From NCBI GenBank assembly GCA_039881145.1, contig JAYKKI010000067.1:816001-880000 (forward strand): a stretch of DNA of 64,000 nt, given 5' to 3'. A model generated the notes under the pieces. That model searched no databases, had not been told where the DNA came from, and worked only from the letters and a program-made list of their open reading frames with translations. Below, one piece after another: positions 13,836-27,400 of the stretch. How positions within the stretch are numbered: the stretch's first letter is position 1; every line of letters starts with the position of its first letter. The position numbers were made by a program, and so were the translations under genes. Origin of the DNA: Druceiella hillmani. Taxonomy: Eukaryota; Arthropoda; Insecta; Lepidoptera; Hepialidae.

Positions 13836-15059
13836 GGGTAAATTATGATTTATTTTGTTACAATTTTATGATAAGTATTTAAGAAAATACATCAAATAAT
13901 GAAATTATTTAAAATTGTGAATTTTGTTGCTCTCCCACATCTCCTTTAAATATTTTTGGCTTTTTTAAAAGCAAAGTGTAGATTTTCAACAATTTAGAAA
14001 AATTTATTTCAAATTTCAGACATTCGTTACACGTGTCCATAATAATAACTATTCGATTTTTATTTTAATATAATTTGTAATAACACACGGTTAAATGAAC
14101 CGATACAGAAAAATTGAGACTGATCAGGATTCTTTCCTTCATGTTTGGCGCCAGAGTTAACATAGAGCGACGATTTATCTTCTATTTGTACAAGTATTCG
14201 TCTTTATATTTTGAAAAAATATGCTGGAAAGATAACGTATCAAAGAGAGATTAGAATATATGTTACATAACATGCGAATGGACGAAAATATTCACGATTT
14301 GGTAATATGTATATCATACAAATATTCTTAGCAATATATTTGGTAACATCTCAAAGAGAACATATTTGAAGCAAGCATTAGCATGACACAAAATTGAAGA
14401 TCTTTTCAAGCGAACAATCTCCACACGAACGCAAACTCACACAATGTACATTACATATTTCACGGAACGTCAAAAGTACTCTATTGTATAAGTTGTTGTC
14501 ACTATCGATTATTAAAAGCACGCTTTTGTCACCGTCAAAGGAAAAGAAACCCATTGAAAGTCACTCAAGTGGACTTTACGGAGAATCTTTTGAATAAAAA
14601 CTTATCGACACGTGGAGAATATTACAAAAATTTTATGCAATATCAGAATTATATTTTTATTTTGAATAAGAATTTATATTTTAATAAGAATTTATATTTT
14701 GGTTAAATATGGGATTTATTGTTGACAAAACTTCACAAGCATTAACATATTTAGTCTGAATTTAAAAAAAAAAAGGTAGAATAATGTGAAAAATGAAATG
14801 AAAATTAAACATCAAACTTTATACGTTACAATAATATAGTTTACAAATCAATATAAATTATTTGATGATTTAAAAAATTTGATGGAAGAAAATAAACCGT
14901 TGCTCTATTTTGTTGTATTCAGTTTTTTTATACTCATATGTTAATGTATTATTTATGGTTTAGTTATTTATTCAGTTGTAGTATGGTATGGTATGGTAAA
15001 GGGTTGTATGGTCCAGTTTTATAATATAAAAACGTTTATCTATACTATTATATAAATTG

Positions 15060-15340
15060 AAGTTGCCGGCTGCGTCCGTCTGTTATTTCGGCCTGACCTT
15101 TGAAACACTTTAAATACTGTTCTCAAACCAAATTAGACCGTTTATCGAGGACGATTTTGGAGTAAACACATTTATTTATTAATAGGTATTAATGTGCACA
15201 ACTGATACATATGTCGGACTTATTGCTTCGAAAGCACAGATAATTCGATGAGTGACCGGGAGTCGAACCCAAAATACCCCGGAGCGCTGCGCCATCAAAG
15301 GTAAGCCTTTGGTCAACTCAATACCCACGGCGATGGTACT
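15060..15340 (-). mobile_element. Possible tRNA-derived SINE fragment
   Basis: On the minus strand a perfect RNA polymerase III B-box-like sequence, GGTTCGACTCC (15259-15269), follows a degenerate A-box-like TGGCGCAGCGC (15284-15294), with the spacing somewhat short. The region is GC-rich relative to its surroundings. No cloverleaf can be drawn with confidence, so it is more likely a SINE head than a tRNA gene. Confidence 0.4.
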
Positions 15341-16463
15341 ATACTAGATATTTGAGTAACTAAAATTTCCCTCATACTTAGCGTTAATACATTTTTCATA
15401 ATGTACGACCGGCGAGGGAGACGCCGCTATAAGAAAAAACGAGAAGGATAGGCTAAGCGGTAGATCTATCTCGCTTTTTCACATAGTAGCGTCCCCCTTT
15501 GCTGGTCTCGCAAGATGAATGGTGCGTGTCAAGCGTTTTAATAACAGAGTGACGCGAGGCTATTATCGATAAAATAGTGAAGCGGGGGAATGTAATATAT
15601 AACATTTTGAAAAAAAAATTAATCGAAATTATTGATTCCACGCATTCAAAGCTGGGTCGGGTCGACAATTAAACTTTAAAAATGAGTCATACACATTCTC
15701 GAGTATTTGTCATATATTCTTCTGCGGTCCGATTTTTCGACGGGAAACAGTTTACCACAGGTAAACTGTATTAATTATTATAATTTGCAACTGTTCGCCT
15801 TTTTCCATATTTTAATATCGTCGACAATATTTTCGTAAATTACTTAATATTCTAAATTTTTACCAGAAAATGAAATCGACACACCTCGATTCCCGTTAGT
15901 TAAAACGTCATCGATTTTTAGTCTCCCTTTTAAGAAAATTTTTTTTCGTATTTATCTAGAATAAAAACTAAACGGTAGTGAAAATTTTATGTTAATAGGC
16001 AATCCGTTTTATGTCATACTAAAAAAACAAACAAAACGACACAAACAAATTCCCCCCTTTATAAAAAAGAATGGTAATCACCTTTAATTGTATATAAAAT
16101 ATTTATACTTAGTTAAAGGTTTGGTCATTTATAGGTGTTTTGGTCATTTATAGTTTAAAAGTAATTTTATAAATAATGTTGTATCTACATTATAATAGTA
16201 TGAACGTCTCATTATCTTTTCCTAATTGTACTCTTATCTATCTATACCATTAAACCATCGTACCCTGCAGTGGTGATTGTTATTGCTAAATCTCCTACAC
16301 AATATCAGAAATTTTTCCGCGCATACCAGAAAGTACATAATCTTTTAGATTTTAACTGTTAAACAAGAAAGGTAAACGTTTACATGATAATTATTCGCCA
16401 GGACCTAGAGACTTAGTAAGTTTAAAATTTTGAAGGCCAAATAAAAATAATTTTATTAGAACA

Positions 16464-16470
16464 TATGTAT

Positions 16471-16550
<80 letters not shown>
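16464..16550. repeat. Compound (AC)n(AT)n microsatellite
   Basis: tacacacacacacaca grading into TA repeats. The 92-residue minus frame here is YIYI from the repeat. Confidence 0.95.
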
Positions 16551-16552
<2 letters not shown>

Positions 16553-16655
16553 ATCGCTTTCTACTTAAATTACAAACTGTAGTGTTTTGAAAAAAATAGG
16601 ACACAATAATTTTGATGTCCTCATTTTTTGATCTAGACCTCCAGGTAATTACAGA

Positions 16656-16711
16656 ATGTTTTATCTGTGTACAATTTATGCCTGGGTATAAATTGTACAC
16701 AGATAAAACAT
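16656..16711. repeat. Perfect 24-base inverted repeat with 8-base loop
   Basis: Left arm 16656-16679 (begins atgttttatctgtgtacaat), loop gcctgggt, right arm 16688-16711, with no mismatch. Confidence 0.9.
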
Positions 16712-17629
16712 GATTATTATTTTGCGAACGTCACACTCGTTTTTGCTAAATTCAGTAACGTAATGATAAAATAGTTATATAATAATATAGTGATAAAAAT
16801 AATAAGAAATATTGTGAAATGGCAAAATAAACCACATGATACGCCAGAGAGACTCACCGCGCGGTAGCTGATACAGATGAAAAGAGCGGTTAGTTTAAAC
16901 CACGTAGTAGTTTTCATAAAAATATTAAAATATTGTACTCGCATCAAGTGCGGGTCCATTAATGTCGATGAAGGACGGTGCCTGAAGACAAAATGATAGT
17001 AGACAAGCGCAAGCCACGTAGAAATCTGTAAGTATGTATGTTTGCATGTAAGTATGTTGGTACCTATTCTTCGAATGTTTCTCGAAATTGAATGGAGTGT
17101 TTGATTACCGACGAACTTATTTCGTTGTATAGTTTTGTAAAAACTTACATGTTTATTAAAATTTATTTCTAGATACAGGAAATAAAACTTTAAAAAAATT
17201 CTACACAGATGTTATAACGTCAGAAAATGTGGTGTTAAAGAATGACTACGCGTTATTACAATTAATTAAACATTTTTCAATTAATGAGTAATTTTTCTAA
17301 GAAAACTAACGTCAAATATATTCAACAATTAATTAATTTAAGCTCGCAGCTCCGCCCTCGCATAAATTAGTGTTATGATAAGAAGACTATAAGAGGTAAA
17401 ATCTGTTGAAAATATTTAGATCTACTCTATGTCTAAGGACAGAAATTCTACTTCTAAAGCGTTTGATGATTATTACAAAAATTAGATGTTTAGACGTATG
17501 ATCATGCTATAAGAAGGGAAGAAAATTAAATGTATTCCCTGCGAAACTGCTTAATATTCGGCGATAAAACTAATTACTCGTATATTAATACGTAATAGGG
17601 TCCATACCTGTGGATATACCTTGGTAACG

Positions 17630-18070
17630 ATTGGTTAAGTTATTGAGTTACTAGCTATTAAACAAACAAAAGTACAAACTTTCCTGATTACTTTGCTAAA
17701 ATTTATCATTTACTATTCCCAAATATCAATAGCTTGCACCAAGCTAGTGACTGATATTATTTGTTGATGGTCCAATATCATTATTCTACTACTTATCTGC
17801 ATAAAATAATATAAACACTTCCCTATCACGCAAGTATGTATTTCCTATCCCGAGACGCGTGGACTACAACAGAAGTTGACGTAATAACGCTTCAATTTTT
17901 CACATTCCTTGCATCAAACTTTCCCGGAGGAAATTGAAAAATAAATTGAGTTCCCACAATCCGCGACAAAGGAGGTGCTTTCTTTATTTGTTTTCTGGAG
18001 CGCGAGGATGTAGCTTGCAAATAATTACACAAGTTAATCTTGTTTCGTGTTTCTTGAATTTTCAAAAAAA
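17630..18070 (+). repeat. 440-base repeat, plus-oriented copy
   Basis: Matches the reverse complement of 46475-46930 from taagttattgagttact at the left, through gtgactgatatta and gttgatggtccaatat, to ttcccggaggaaattgaaaa and ctttctttatttgtttt. It is of unknown type; the GC-rich core (17850-18010) is the best conserved part. Confidence 0.85.
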
Positions 18071-18463
18071 AAATATAATGTAAACTTTTATTTCAGTTTG
18101 GACACGCTTGACATTTTTAGTTCGATTTTTTAGGCAATATGTATAGCAGCTAAACAGGAATAGTTGTTGTTGTACCCGCTCTATTTTTATTTCTACCGGC
18201 AGTAATAACGCGTTGCTAATTACGAACCGTAGCTCTACTGTTTCAGTACATGTTAAAACTAACAATCTATGTATGCTTTCTTTTTATAAATCTTTATTAT
18301 CTTTATCATAACGGCTACAACATAAGGCTATTTCTGAAAAGCCCATTAAAGTTTGCAATGAAGTTTTTATTCATAATATTTTATTTATTCTCCTTTTATT
18401 CTTGTTTTTTTTTATTCCTATCAAGATGTGATTGTTGACCAGTTTCTTTATTAACTAATTAAT

Positions 18464-18530
18464 TGCACACACACATACATACAAGCACACGCACACGCAC
18501 ATACACTTGCATATACACACACACAATCAC
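18464..18530. repeat. (CA)n microsatellite, imperfect
   Basis: Runs of cacacaca, cgcac and catac. Confidence 0.9.
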
Positions 18531-19103
18531 AGAATTACAATCACCGTCGATGATCGCTCTAAAAATGGCCTAAATATATTAAAAGATTGTGCCTATGAGG
18601 AGATATTTCGCAATTATACTATCAGTATTATTGATATTACCATTATTTAAAAAATACTCGAAAAGTGTTTCATTATCGCTCGTGCATTTCTCAAACTTCG
18701 ATCCCATTAAATTTATTCGACTTAATGTTGTTTTTATCTAACTAGTGTTATTTTTGTCGTGCCGAGTCCTAACTTATTATACGTATATTATAAATGCAAA
18801 GTGATTTTATTTGGATATTTTTTTACTTGTTTTCACGTCGTTGTGATTACCATGAAATATTGCATGCATGTAGCCTGTATCATGGGGTAATAATTTTTTA
18901 TTCCGGAATTATTAAAAAATTGTGAATTAATTGAAGGCAAAAACACGAACATTCCCAAATTCTATGAAGATATAATATTTTAATAAGTATATTATTACAC
19001 AATTACATCATCATTTAATTTGTTTTCCTCGCAAGTATATCCGCGAGTCAAAGCAATTAATGTGATAAAGATATGTTAAGTATGTCTCTTTATTTAATTA
19101 ATC

Positions 19104-19278
19104 ATTGTTACAATTAAATGAAACTACGTTATGTAGTGTTATTTCTACTTTCCTTAATTTCTTTACCACGACCTAGGTTTCGTTGTATTACAACATCTTC
19201 AGGTGGGATATTAGCAAAGATTCAAATCTTCAAGTAGAAATAATACTACATCACGTAGTTTCATTTAATTGTAACAAT
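19104..19278. repeat. Palindromic element with truncated right arm
   Basis: The left arm is complete, including taccacgacctaggtttcg; the right arm is reduced to its outer part of about 45 bases. The outermost 17 bases (attgttacaattaaatg) are perfectly mirrored at 19262-19278. The truncation is the mirror image of that in the copy at 22833-23010. Confidence 0.88.
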
Positions 19279-19471
19279 AATAATAAGCGAAAAATTATGC
19301 TCAAATAAGTGGATGCTATGCCATAATTAATATTATTGAAAAAAGTGTTAAGCTAAGTATGAGATAAAAACATATAAAGAACTCAAAATATTTGCTAAAG
19401 AAAACCTAATGTCAATTGAAGACAGAGGTCAACAATAATGTATAAATATTGGGAGAAACAATTACTTGGTT

Positions 19472-19531
19472 GAGAATAAGATATAGACGAAGCTGACTGC
19501 ACTGAATAAGATATAGACGAAACTGACTGTA
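19472..19531 (+). repeat. Two tandem units of about 29 bases
   Basis: gaataagatatagacgaagc and gaataagatatagacgaaac, each followed by tgactg. Confidence 0.65.
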
Positions 19532-21119
19532 CGAACTACACTGAAGTTGGCCAAAAAATATTTGCAAAAAGTGATTAGGGTATAAATCCCAAAAGATAGA
19601 GATAGACGTATGCGAATAAGGTTATTTTGAAAGTAGACGTACCGCTGACAAGAGTATAGCTACATAACATTTGTACTAAAGATATCCCGGAGAAATCTGC
19701 TCGGATCACTTAGAGTTTAATAAAAACCTAAATCATGTATCTTTCTTTATTCGTTCTGACGTCTAAGATTACTGTAAAACGTTCAATGAAAACGAAGAAA
19801 TCAACTACTTACGTGCAAGTATACAAAACAACAATTGTCGTACAAACGACGGCCAGTTGTCTAATTATTTTTCAGTCACCCGAAAGGACAAGGTCAGTTA
19901 GTCGAAATAGTTATCGGGTCACTGAACGCTAGATACATAACAAAACGATTCGAAGTAGATAGAAATTATTTCACGGATTCGTATAAAAGTTATTTTAAAT
20001 ATTCAGTGTTTGGAGATGCGAATATTGAATTTAATTTCATTGTGTTTGGCATTAAATGAATTTTGTTGATTAGCTAATATTTCATCGATTGTATAACAAT
20101 GGCGAATAATTCATCAACCAAGTTTCCATTTTTTATAACGTTGGACTACCATGCGAAGAACAGAAACAATTCTTGCTAATACTAGACTTAATCTATACCC
20201 AAATACAAATAGAGAAAAATATGTGAAAATAATTGAATTAATTAGCCATAAATTTTTTAAGCGGATAAATATATTACTTTCCAATATATAGGTTATCTAA
20301 AACTGTAAATTGATTGCACCATTATTATTTTGTTTTCGCAAACATAAAAAAAGTTGATCATAAAACAATTATCAATTACGTAATACAATTTTTTGTGTTT
20401 TCCTGTACATTATTTATTGCTATAATTTTTTATTCTATCATTATAGAAAAAAAGATTACTCGTTTCTTTTACCGTTACTCAAACGTCAAACTGGTATTTC
20501 TTTGCGTTCTCTCATCTTATACTTGAGTTATTCCTAAGTCAAATTCATAATTTGTAACTCTTGTGTTTCATCACGTTGCACCTGTCAAGGGTAAATATAT
20601 CTTTTGATTATTGTTCTGTGATGGAGTTTTATGTATGCCATCAGTACAGTATATTTTTTTATACGCGAGTGACCAAAGTGAGAATATAGATAAATTTCTA
20701 AAATGGTAAATGTGAAATTACTTTAAAAATTTAGGGAAATAATCATAAATATATTAATTCATTTAAAACATTCTGCAAATAATTGTTTGAACAAAATATT
20801 AGTTCCTGTATATAAATTTTTCTGCTTATCGTATAATTATTATATTATATATATTAATTATACCGAAATGGAGTCGAAAAGTTAATAAAATTAATTGAAA
20901 TATTTTAGAAGTATTTAAGAGAAAGCTCTCAAAGCGGTTGAACTATGATTTTCCGAAGCACAGATTAAAAGTAATTAATAGGATTTCATTCACACAGCGA
21001 CCGTCTTATTAGCGCGGCGGTCTTGTGGAGACACCATCGATAATAATTTATATTAGTACCACAATTGCAGTTAAGAGGGGAGGTGAAATTAGTGGGGAGC
21101 TTAAAAGACAACCGTCTGT

Positions 21120-21155
21120 TTTACTCATGTTAAGGTACGGAACCCTAAAATCGAC
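21120..21155 (+). repeat. Isolated terminal piece of the interspersed repeat
   Basis: gttaaggtacggaaccctaa is the family's 3' end; the upstream part is not recognisable. Confidence 0.35.
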
Positions 21156-21579
21156 CAAGTCTTGAAAGTCTCTGAAACGGTGTCACCCGGGTGACCTAAT
21201 TTATCGTTCACTAATTGGGATATTCATTTATCGACAGAAGTACTCCTGAATAATCCAACTTTTTTTATTTATAACATCAATGTTTATCTTTTAATTCACC
21301 AAAAATGCGGATAATTATATAAACGTGATGACATATTTATGATACACGAACATTCCCACACAGGAACGTGGAATGAAATTAACCGTGAGTTATATTTTCA
21401 AAAACTGGCTCAAGACAAGCGACCTCAACCAGATCTGCTGAATGAAAATATGTAACAATAATGTTATATCCCTGTGCGAATAATGTAAAAGTAAGTTTCT
21501 TATTGTTTTACTATTATAATATTAAGAAACAATGGTTCTTGACCGGATAAGTTGGTTCCGGTTAGGGTCGGTTGGATAG

Positions 21580-21642
21580 TTCTTGCGGGGTCGCCATGTG
21601 CTGATGGTACGAGTGCACATCTGTGAGTGATCTCCGCAAGAA
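21580..21642. repeat. Nested inverted repeats in a GC-rich patch
   Basis: Outer arms ttcttgcgg (21580-21588) and ccgcaagaa (21634-21642); inner arms atgtgc (21596-21601) and gcacat (21615-21620). The patch is GC-rich in an AT-rich setting. Confidence 0.5.
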
Positions 21643-22832
21643 GAACTTAGGAATGCATTTTTCAGAAAAGGATCAAATGAAAATACCTTCGTACTTATGG
21701 ATTTCTTTGATATTTATTATTTCTTGTTAATTACGTAGCTAGTGTAGATGAAGCCGTTTATAAAACTTAGTAATAAATAAAGGTGCAACTTTTGTTTAAA
21801 CGTTAATAACACAGATTGCTAAATAAATTCTGATGAATTACTAACTTGTTTATTTTTCGATTCACTATAAATAAATACCAGACGTAAAATAGAGACAAGA
21901 ATGAAAATTGCAGCGAAGATATGTTGTTATTAAAATATATTTATTAGGTGTTGCCCAAATTAAAATAATAGAGAACTAATTAATAGATTCATAATTAACA
22001 TATACATTTTGAATAATATGTACCTACCTTGTAGAGATAACTCTATTTTTCTTCGACTTAATAAACACATGAACATTTCGAACAAGTGCTTTAATTAAAA
22101 TATTATTTTAATTAACTTTTATTTTTTGTCTGTATGTTTATATGGATTTTAATGGAAATTTCATAAATATTTTCTTCGACTTCTGAAAATACATTACCAT
22201 TTCTAATATGGAAAACTAATAAAATGAGCTTGAGCTCTCCTATAAAGAGTTCCATGCTTGTATTTTTTTTGTTAATTATGATATTAGTATAAAGTTATTT
22301 TGAGGTAAAATTCTGATCAGTTTTAATTTATTTGTGATATCGAAATATCATGTTTGTGGCCGTATTATTCTTATAAGTTTAACGTGGAATATTTGCGTGA
22401 ATTTACTTGGATTTCAATTCCAAGTAGTTCAGTCGATAGAGGGGTTGGGAGGAAAGAATGAGAGTGTTAGATCATAACATTTTCATTATCGTCAATTCAA
22501 GTTAAAATTTAAAAAGGTATGTAAACGATCGGTCTAGCGAAATTCACACCACAAAAACCTTCATCTAAATGAGAAAATATGTGATACACTTCTATATATA
22601 CATCGACGCATAACAAAACCTCACGGTGTTTTAGAATACACATAGAGTCCTTAACGTGATTTGCAAAACATAGAACAACTTATGTTAATTTTACCTAATT
22701 GACATTAGTATGAATTGTAACTGTGACGGTGTGTACATGTCTGTTGTCCCTATTTTTTTTTACGAAAATATCCATCAATATTATTTCTTGTATTGAATAT
22801 ACTTGGCGTTATTTTTGTAGAAATTCATTATT

Positions 22833-23010
22833 CACAATTAAATGAAACTACGTGATGTAGTATTATTTCTACTTTCACCAATTTTCTACTTTTAGCAATC
22901 TTTGCTAATAGCCCACCTGAAGATGTTGTAATACAACGAAACCTAGGTCGTGGTAAAGAACTTAAAGAAAGTAGAAATAATACTACTTCACGTAGTTTCA
23001 TTTAACTGTG
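22833..23010. repeat. Palindromic element with truncated left arm
   Basis: The right arm is complete (gcccacctgaagatgttgta through to cgtagtttcatttaactgtg). The left arm keeps only its outer part of about 45 bases and a short inner piece (tagcaatctttgcta); the roughly 65 bases holding accacgacctagg are missing. Confidence 0.88.
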
Positions 23011-24337
23011 TATTATTTCTTGCATTAGGGCAAAATGTCAGCTAGTGCTAGTATAACTAAACATTCAAGAATAATATTTCGTTCGTGAGTACACGCAGAT
23101 GATATTTCACTTTGTTTTTTACGATGTTCATTTTTGACTCTGGGCTATTTCGATTTGTCTTACAAAGATGCTTTCAATGTTCAGACTCATATTATACGTT
23201 TGCCTATAACATAAATTTTTAATTTTCATTATTATTCCTATACCCTTTTTAAACATGCTTTCTTGATTCAACGTCTCAGTTCGTGTTGTTTAATAATTCA
23301 ATGTACGAGACTGGGAAAGAAAATTATAACACATCTGATGAAATTTTATTTTTATACTTTTTAATCCTGTTAAAATAGTACAAATTGATCAAAAATATTA
23401 TATGCATGAACTTTTCCGAAATTTCTGAACAGTATTTTATCCGATACCAAACTTAAAAACGTCTTCGCCTAACAATATATTTTAGTTTTAGAGGCTAAAT
23501 ATTCAACCCTAAACATATCTTAAAAAATGTTTTTAATTTACAGACTTTAGCCGTTAATATTTTATATCATAAATTTCATAATATAAAATAAATAGGAAAT
23601 TAAGGTACATATGAGGGTACTGTAAAATTTATCACTTTATGGTTCCTAATTATGGGCCTTATAAAATTTCATACCCTCTCTCACCTGAGCAGGGGTAGTA
23701 ATAATGCTGGCAAATAAGACTCCCTTATCCTAGCATAACTCTTTAATTTATCGTCACAAATGTCCTTTTATTACTCTGATAAACTACATAATAATAACAT
23801 TTCCTTTGAAATTACTAAATATTATAGGACATTGTTGTAAACAATTTTTCCACAGGAAAATCCTTTCAATATGTCGTTTCATTTTCGATCGAGGTAAAGA
23901 GTAAAGGAAGTACTGTAACCATACTAGAATTCGCTGTCAAGTTTTTGTAAGATTTTTTCGATAATAGGGGGCGTGTATATAGGAGCGTGCGCACTCGTGT
24001 ATGTGTATGTGTGTGAAAGTATGCACGTATGTGGGCATACATCTGATGGCAAAGCGTCAAATCTAATGACAAATTTAGATAAAATTTGATGTTTGACAGT
24101 TTTTTATAAATATATCTGTACTTTTTGCTTTTTTCAAAATGTAATGTAAACAGAATTATTTTTACTAAAATTTTGGACGTTATTAGTGTTTCTAAACTAA
24201 AAAACTTTTCCTTGTCGGACAAAATCTGTTTATGGCATACTGCACAAAACAGAATTAAATTCGGTGTAGTGTAATATAACAATCAGGTGAGACCAAAATT
24301 CTTATGAAGGAAGTCGGAATGACTGCACGCCTACTCA

Positions 24338-24462
24338 ACGTTTGCACTCCCAGAACTTTTTGCAGTATTTGTCGTCGGCCACCAAACATAATTTGGTATT
24401 GCACGGACCCTCCACTGCTGTACTGCTAGCGTCAATGAGGACACGCACGCCGTTGGAGCAAT
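24338..24462 (-). pseudogene. Broken chitin-binding-domain fragment, probable first-domain exon of the dead gene copy
   Basis: The minus strand reads CSNGVRVLID, then ASSTAVEGPCNTK, then VADDKYCKKFWECKR and a stop. The YC.KFWEC and CSNGVRVL pieces are typical of the start and middle of a CBM14 domain, but they are in the wrong order (middle before start), as if permuted or partly re-duplicated. After WEC the sequence gcgtgcagtcattcc resembles a second, decayed version of the NGVRVL segment. GC content is far above its flanks. The position, upstream of the other pseudo-exons on the same strand, is where the first domain of the duplicated gene should be. The functional counterpart lies beyond 64000 and cannot be compared here. 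An alternative frame through the first part (PTACVSSLTLAV) could be a decayed signal peptide. Confidence 0.65.
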
Positions 24463-27400
24463 AATATTTGGTGATTAGAATCAAATTGAGTGTAGATATA
24501 ATGTTTTGTTCATTGAGAAAACTGGCGAGAACAGTTTTTTGATATCGAAGATTATACCCAGTCTCGATGACTTTTTGTGTATTCCATAATTTCTAAAAAC
24601 ATACTCGATGACACATTTTCATTAAAAGAAAAATATGAATTATTTTTTTAAAATTGTTCAGATTATTTTTTACAGCTTTTATTTTTTATTTTTCAAATTT
24701 TCCTTTTGTAAGTAAAATGATAACTAAATAACAAAGAAAGAAGCAATCATTCAACAAAGGATGAAACAGGCAAAATTAGGAAAATAATAATCTGGAGTGG
24801 TAAAAGTCAAATTTGTATAGACGGTGAAAATGTTAGTAAGTTTTTACATAAGTTGTTGTAAATATGAGATAATTGAAATTAAGTTTTGTATCACTACTTA
24901 TTAACACGGGAAAAATGTCATATTAAACAAATATTACGAATTGAATAAATATTTAAACATTTGTACAGATAGATGGGATGTTACAAATAGGTATGTCATT
25001 TTTATTTTAAATTAAGACAACAAATAATTTTAACTAATTTCTGGTAAAACACTTATTGGTAAAGAATTCACGCAAAATTTTGATTAAATTGAATTACTAT
25101 ACCGAATAAAATAGCACCGCAATAACTTAACTGATTGCTTTCCACATCTCGGTTCTGTAGTTAATTATAATTACAGTAACGGTACATATTTAAATGTATA
25201 ATAATTAGTATACTTTGTAATTAATCGTAGATTTTCCCAGATATATCATTATAAGTTGTGGAATTTAATTAAAGTAGCCATAGAGTATCTTGGTGTTAAG
25301 TGAAATAGAGGTGAGGGTCTACAGCATTTCTGAGTCAGGTTTTATGCAAGAAATAAGGGAAATACTATTGTTTAGCCTTTCGCCGACCATCAGCCTATAA
25401 CTAGCTTAGTCGCCATTGTATCCTGCACAACGACATGTTTGTCATAAATCTGTTCTTATGTTCATTCTCGGTTATTCTATTTTCATTTTTAGCCCCATAT
25501 TTTACATTTTGATACTTGTGTATACCTAGTACATATAATATATACAGAAAGCGAGAAAATCTAGTCGGGGAGAAATCCGAAAACAGAGTAGAGAGAAGTT
25601 CGAAACACTGAAGAGTTAGAGTAGGCTGGAATATTGTGGGTGAGTGCATTTTCGTGTTACATTTTGTGTTAGTGCCGACGAAGCGTGCGTCGTTATGTCA
25701 GAACGTTCGTCATACAAGGCGTGAAAATGTAGACAAATGGAAAGAAATATCGCAACGTTTGCTACTTTCTAAAAACTCTCACTCGTATAAATTAAAATTA
25801 ATTAGTTTATAATAAAATCAATATTAAAATATTGCATTTACTTCTTACTATAGTTGATCAATGATATCTCTTCTGAAAATTACTGCAGATAGAGTAATTA
25901 ACACAAAAACAGTTTTTATTATACATTACTTATTAAAATAATTGTTTTCCAAAAAACCAAATGCATAGAAATTTAGACAATTTAAAATTCCTTTCGGGAA
26001 ATTAACTTATTTTCCTTGTTATTTACTTGCGTAAATTGAGTTACTAACTAAACAGAAAATCGAACATCGCACTCTTTATTTATACCAAGGGAAATGTTTG
26101 AAAATTTCCATAGCATTTCAAAAATTGCTGAGAAAAACGGCGGTATTGTTAGTTGCTAACCTAATATTTATTTGGATAACTTATAATTGGTTGTTAAATC
26201 AATTCACTGTCTGGTTTCTAATGTTTATAAAAAATTAATGGGGTCTATTTATAGACGTTGAGCACGGAGATAGTTGAGGATTACGTTGGGATTTAGTCGG
26301 ATATGAGATAAATAATCCATGAAATTCAATTCATGGATGGTGTTGAAGCTACATGGGGTTCGTTTAGATATGTTGAATCATATTTGGAGTTGATATAGAC
26401 AAGGTAGGAATAAAAATATATGGAAAGTATAAAGGATAAATATTTCGACATATAGGTCGAATGAATAATAAAATAATGGCGCAAAGCTAGATTTAATACC
26501 ATTGTTGAAGGATGTGTGAAAGACCTTGTATTATTCTCAGCAGCTTAAATGCAACGGTGTGCTCAGGATTTTTAAATTATACACTATATAGGTGACTACA
26601 CTTGTCGTAAAACTATAAAACATTGAAGAAAATTACAAGGACGCACGCACTTTGAGGGAGTGGTGTGAAAGTTCTCTACATCGCATTGCCAACCGACGTG
26701 CAGTCAAGATCAGGCGTTGCGTAGAAAGTGTATTATTATTTTTTGATCTCCAAATACAAGAGGTACATTCTCGCTGGATACTGGCTTATCATTTTCAAAC
26801 TTCCAATAGCTTAAAAGATGATAATTGCAATACACTGGAAAGAACTGTCATCTTCACAAGAGAACGAGTAGACCCGTCTTCTTAAGTTTATTTCCTAACA
26901 AAGACATTCTATGGCTGTGCTTCTATTGCACTTAGAAATATTATTGAAAGTTTCTATATTATACGCTAAATATACCATTTAAGCGATTTGAATATTTGGA
27001 CTTTCGTAAAATCGATGGTAGTGAGTTGCATTTTTGTAAATTTTCCCGATTATGAAATTAAGCGTTCATTAATGACATGAACTTCATGATTTTTGGAACG
27101 TTTTGTAATATCTTATACCAGTTGTGGTCACTAATTATGGATATATGTATATCTACAATAAAATCCAATAAGTCGTTAGAAATTTCCATTTCAGTCTATG
27201 TTTACATGTTAATAATTATGCCTACATTAGTTATTTATGTTGGTTCATATATTTCACCAACTTAATTATGTGGGGAACGATATATAGGCGATGATTTTTA
27301 TTAATGTGAATAATTTAACATTTTTAATTATATTTACATTATTTTTAAGAGTTTTTAACATTACAAAAATAAACCTGGCTTTTTGGTTTTATTTTTTTAT

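Larger units (their letters stand above)
11600..24337. other. Gene-poor tract between pseudo-exons
   Basis: Holds interspersed-repeat tails (12.6, 13.2-13.8 kb), a possible SINE (15.1 kb), a perfect hairpin (16.66 kb), the 440-base repeat (17.6 kb), two palindromic elements (19.1 and 22.8 kb) and microsatellites. A GC-richer patch at 15400-15670 is unassigned. If the whole gene was duplicated, this is its decayed first intron. Confidence 0.6.

Noticed and set aside
23866..24282. 138-codon minus frame next to the first-domain fragment
   Set aside because: Composition is AT-rich noise with an HTHTHT run from a GT microsatellite; it is not in frame with the chitin-binding fragment and has no domain.
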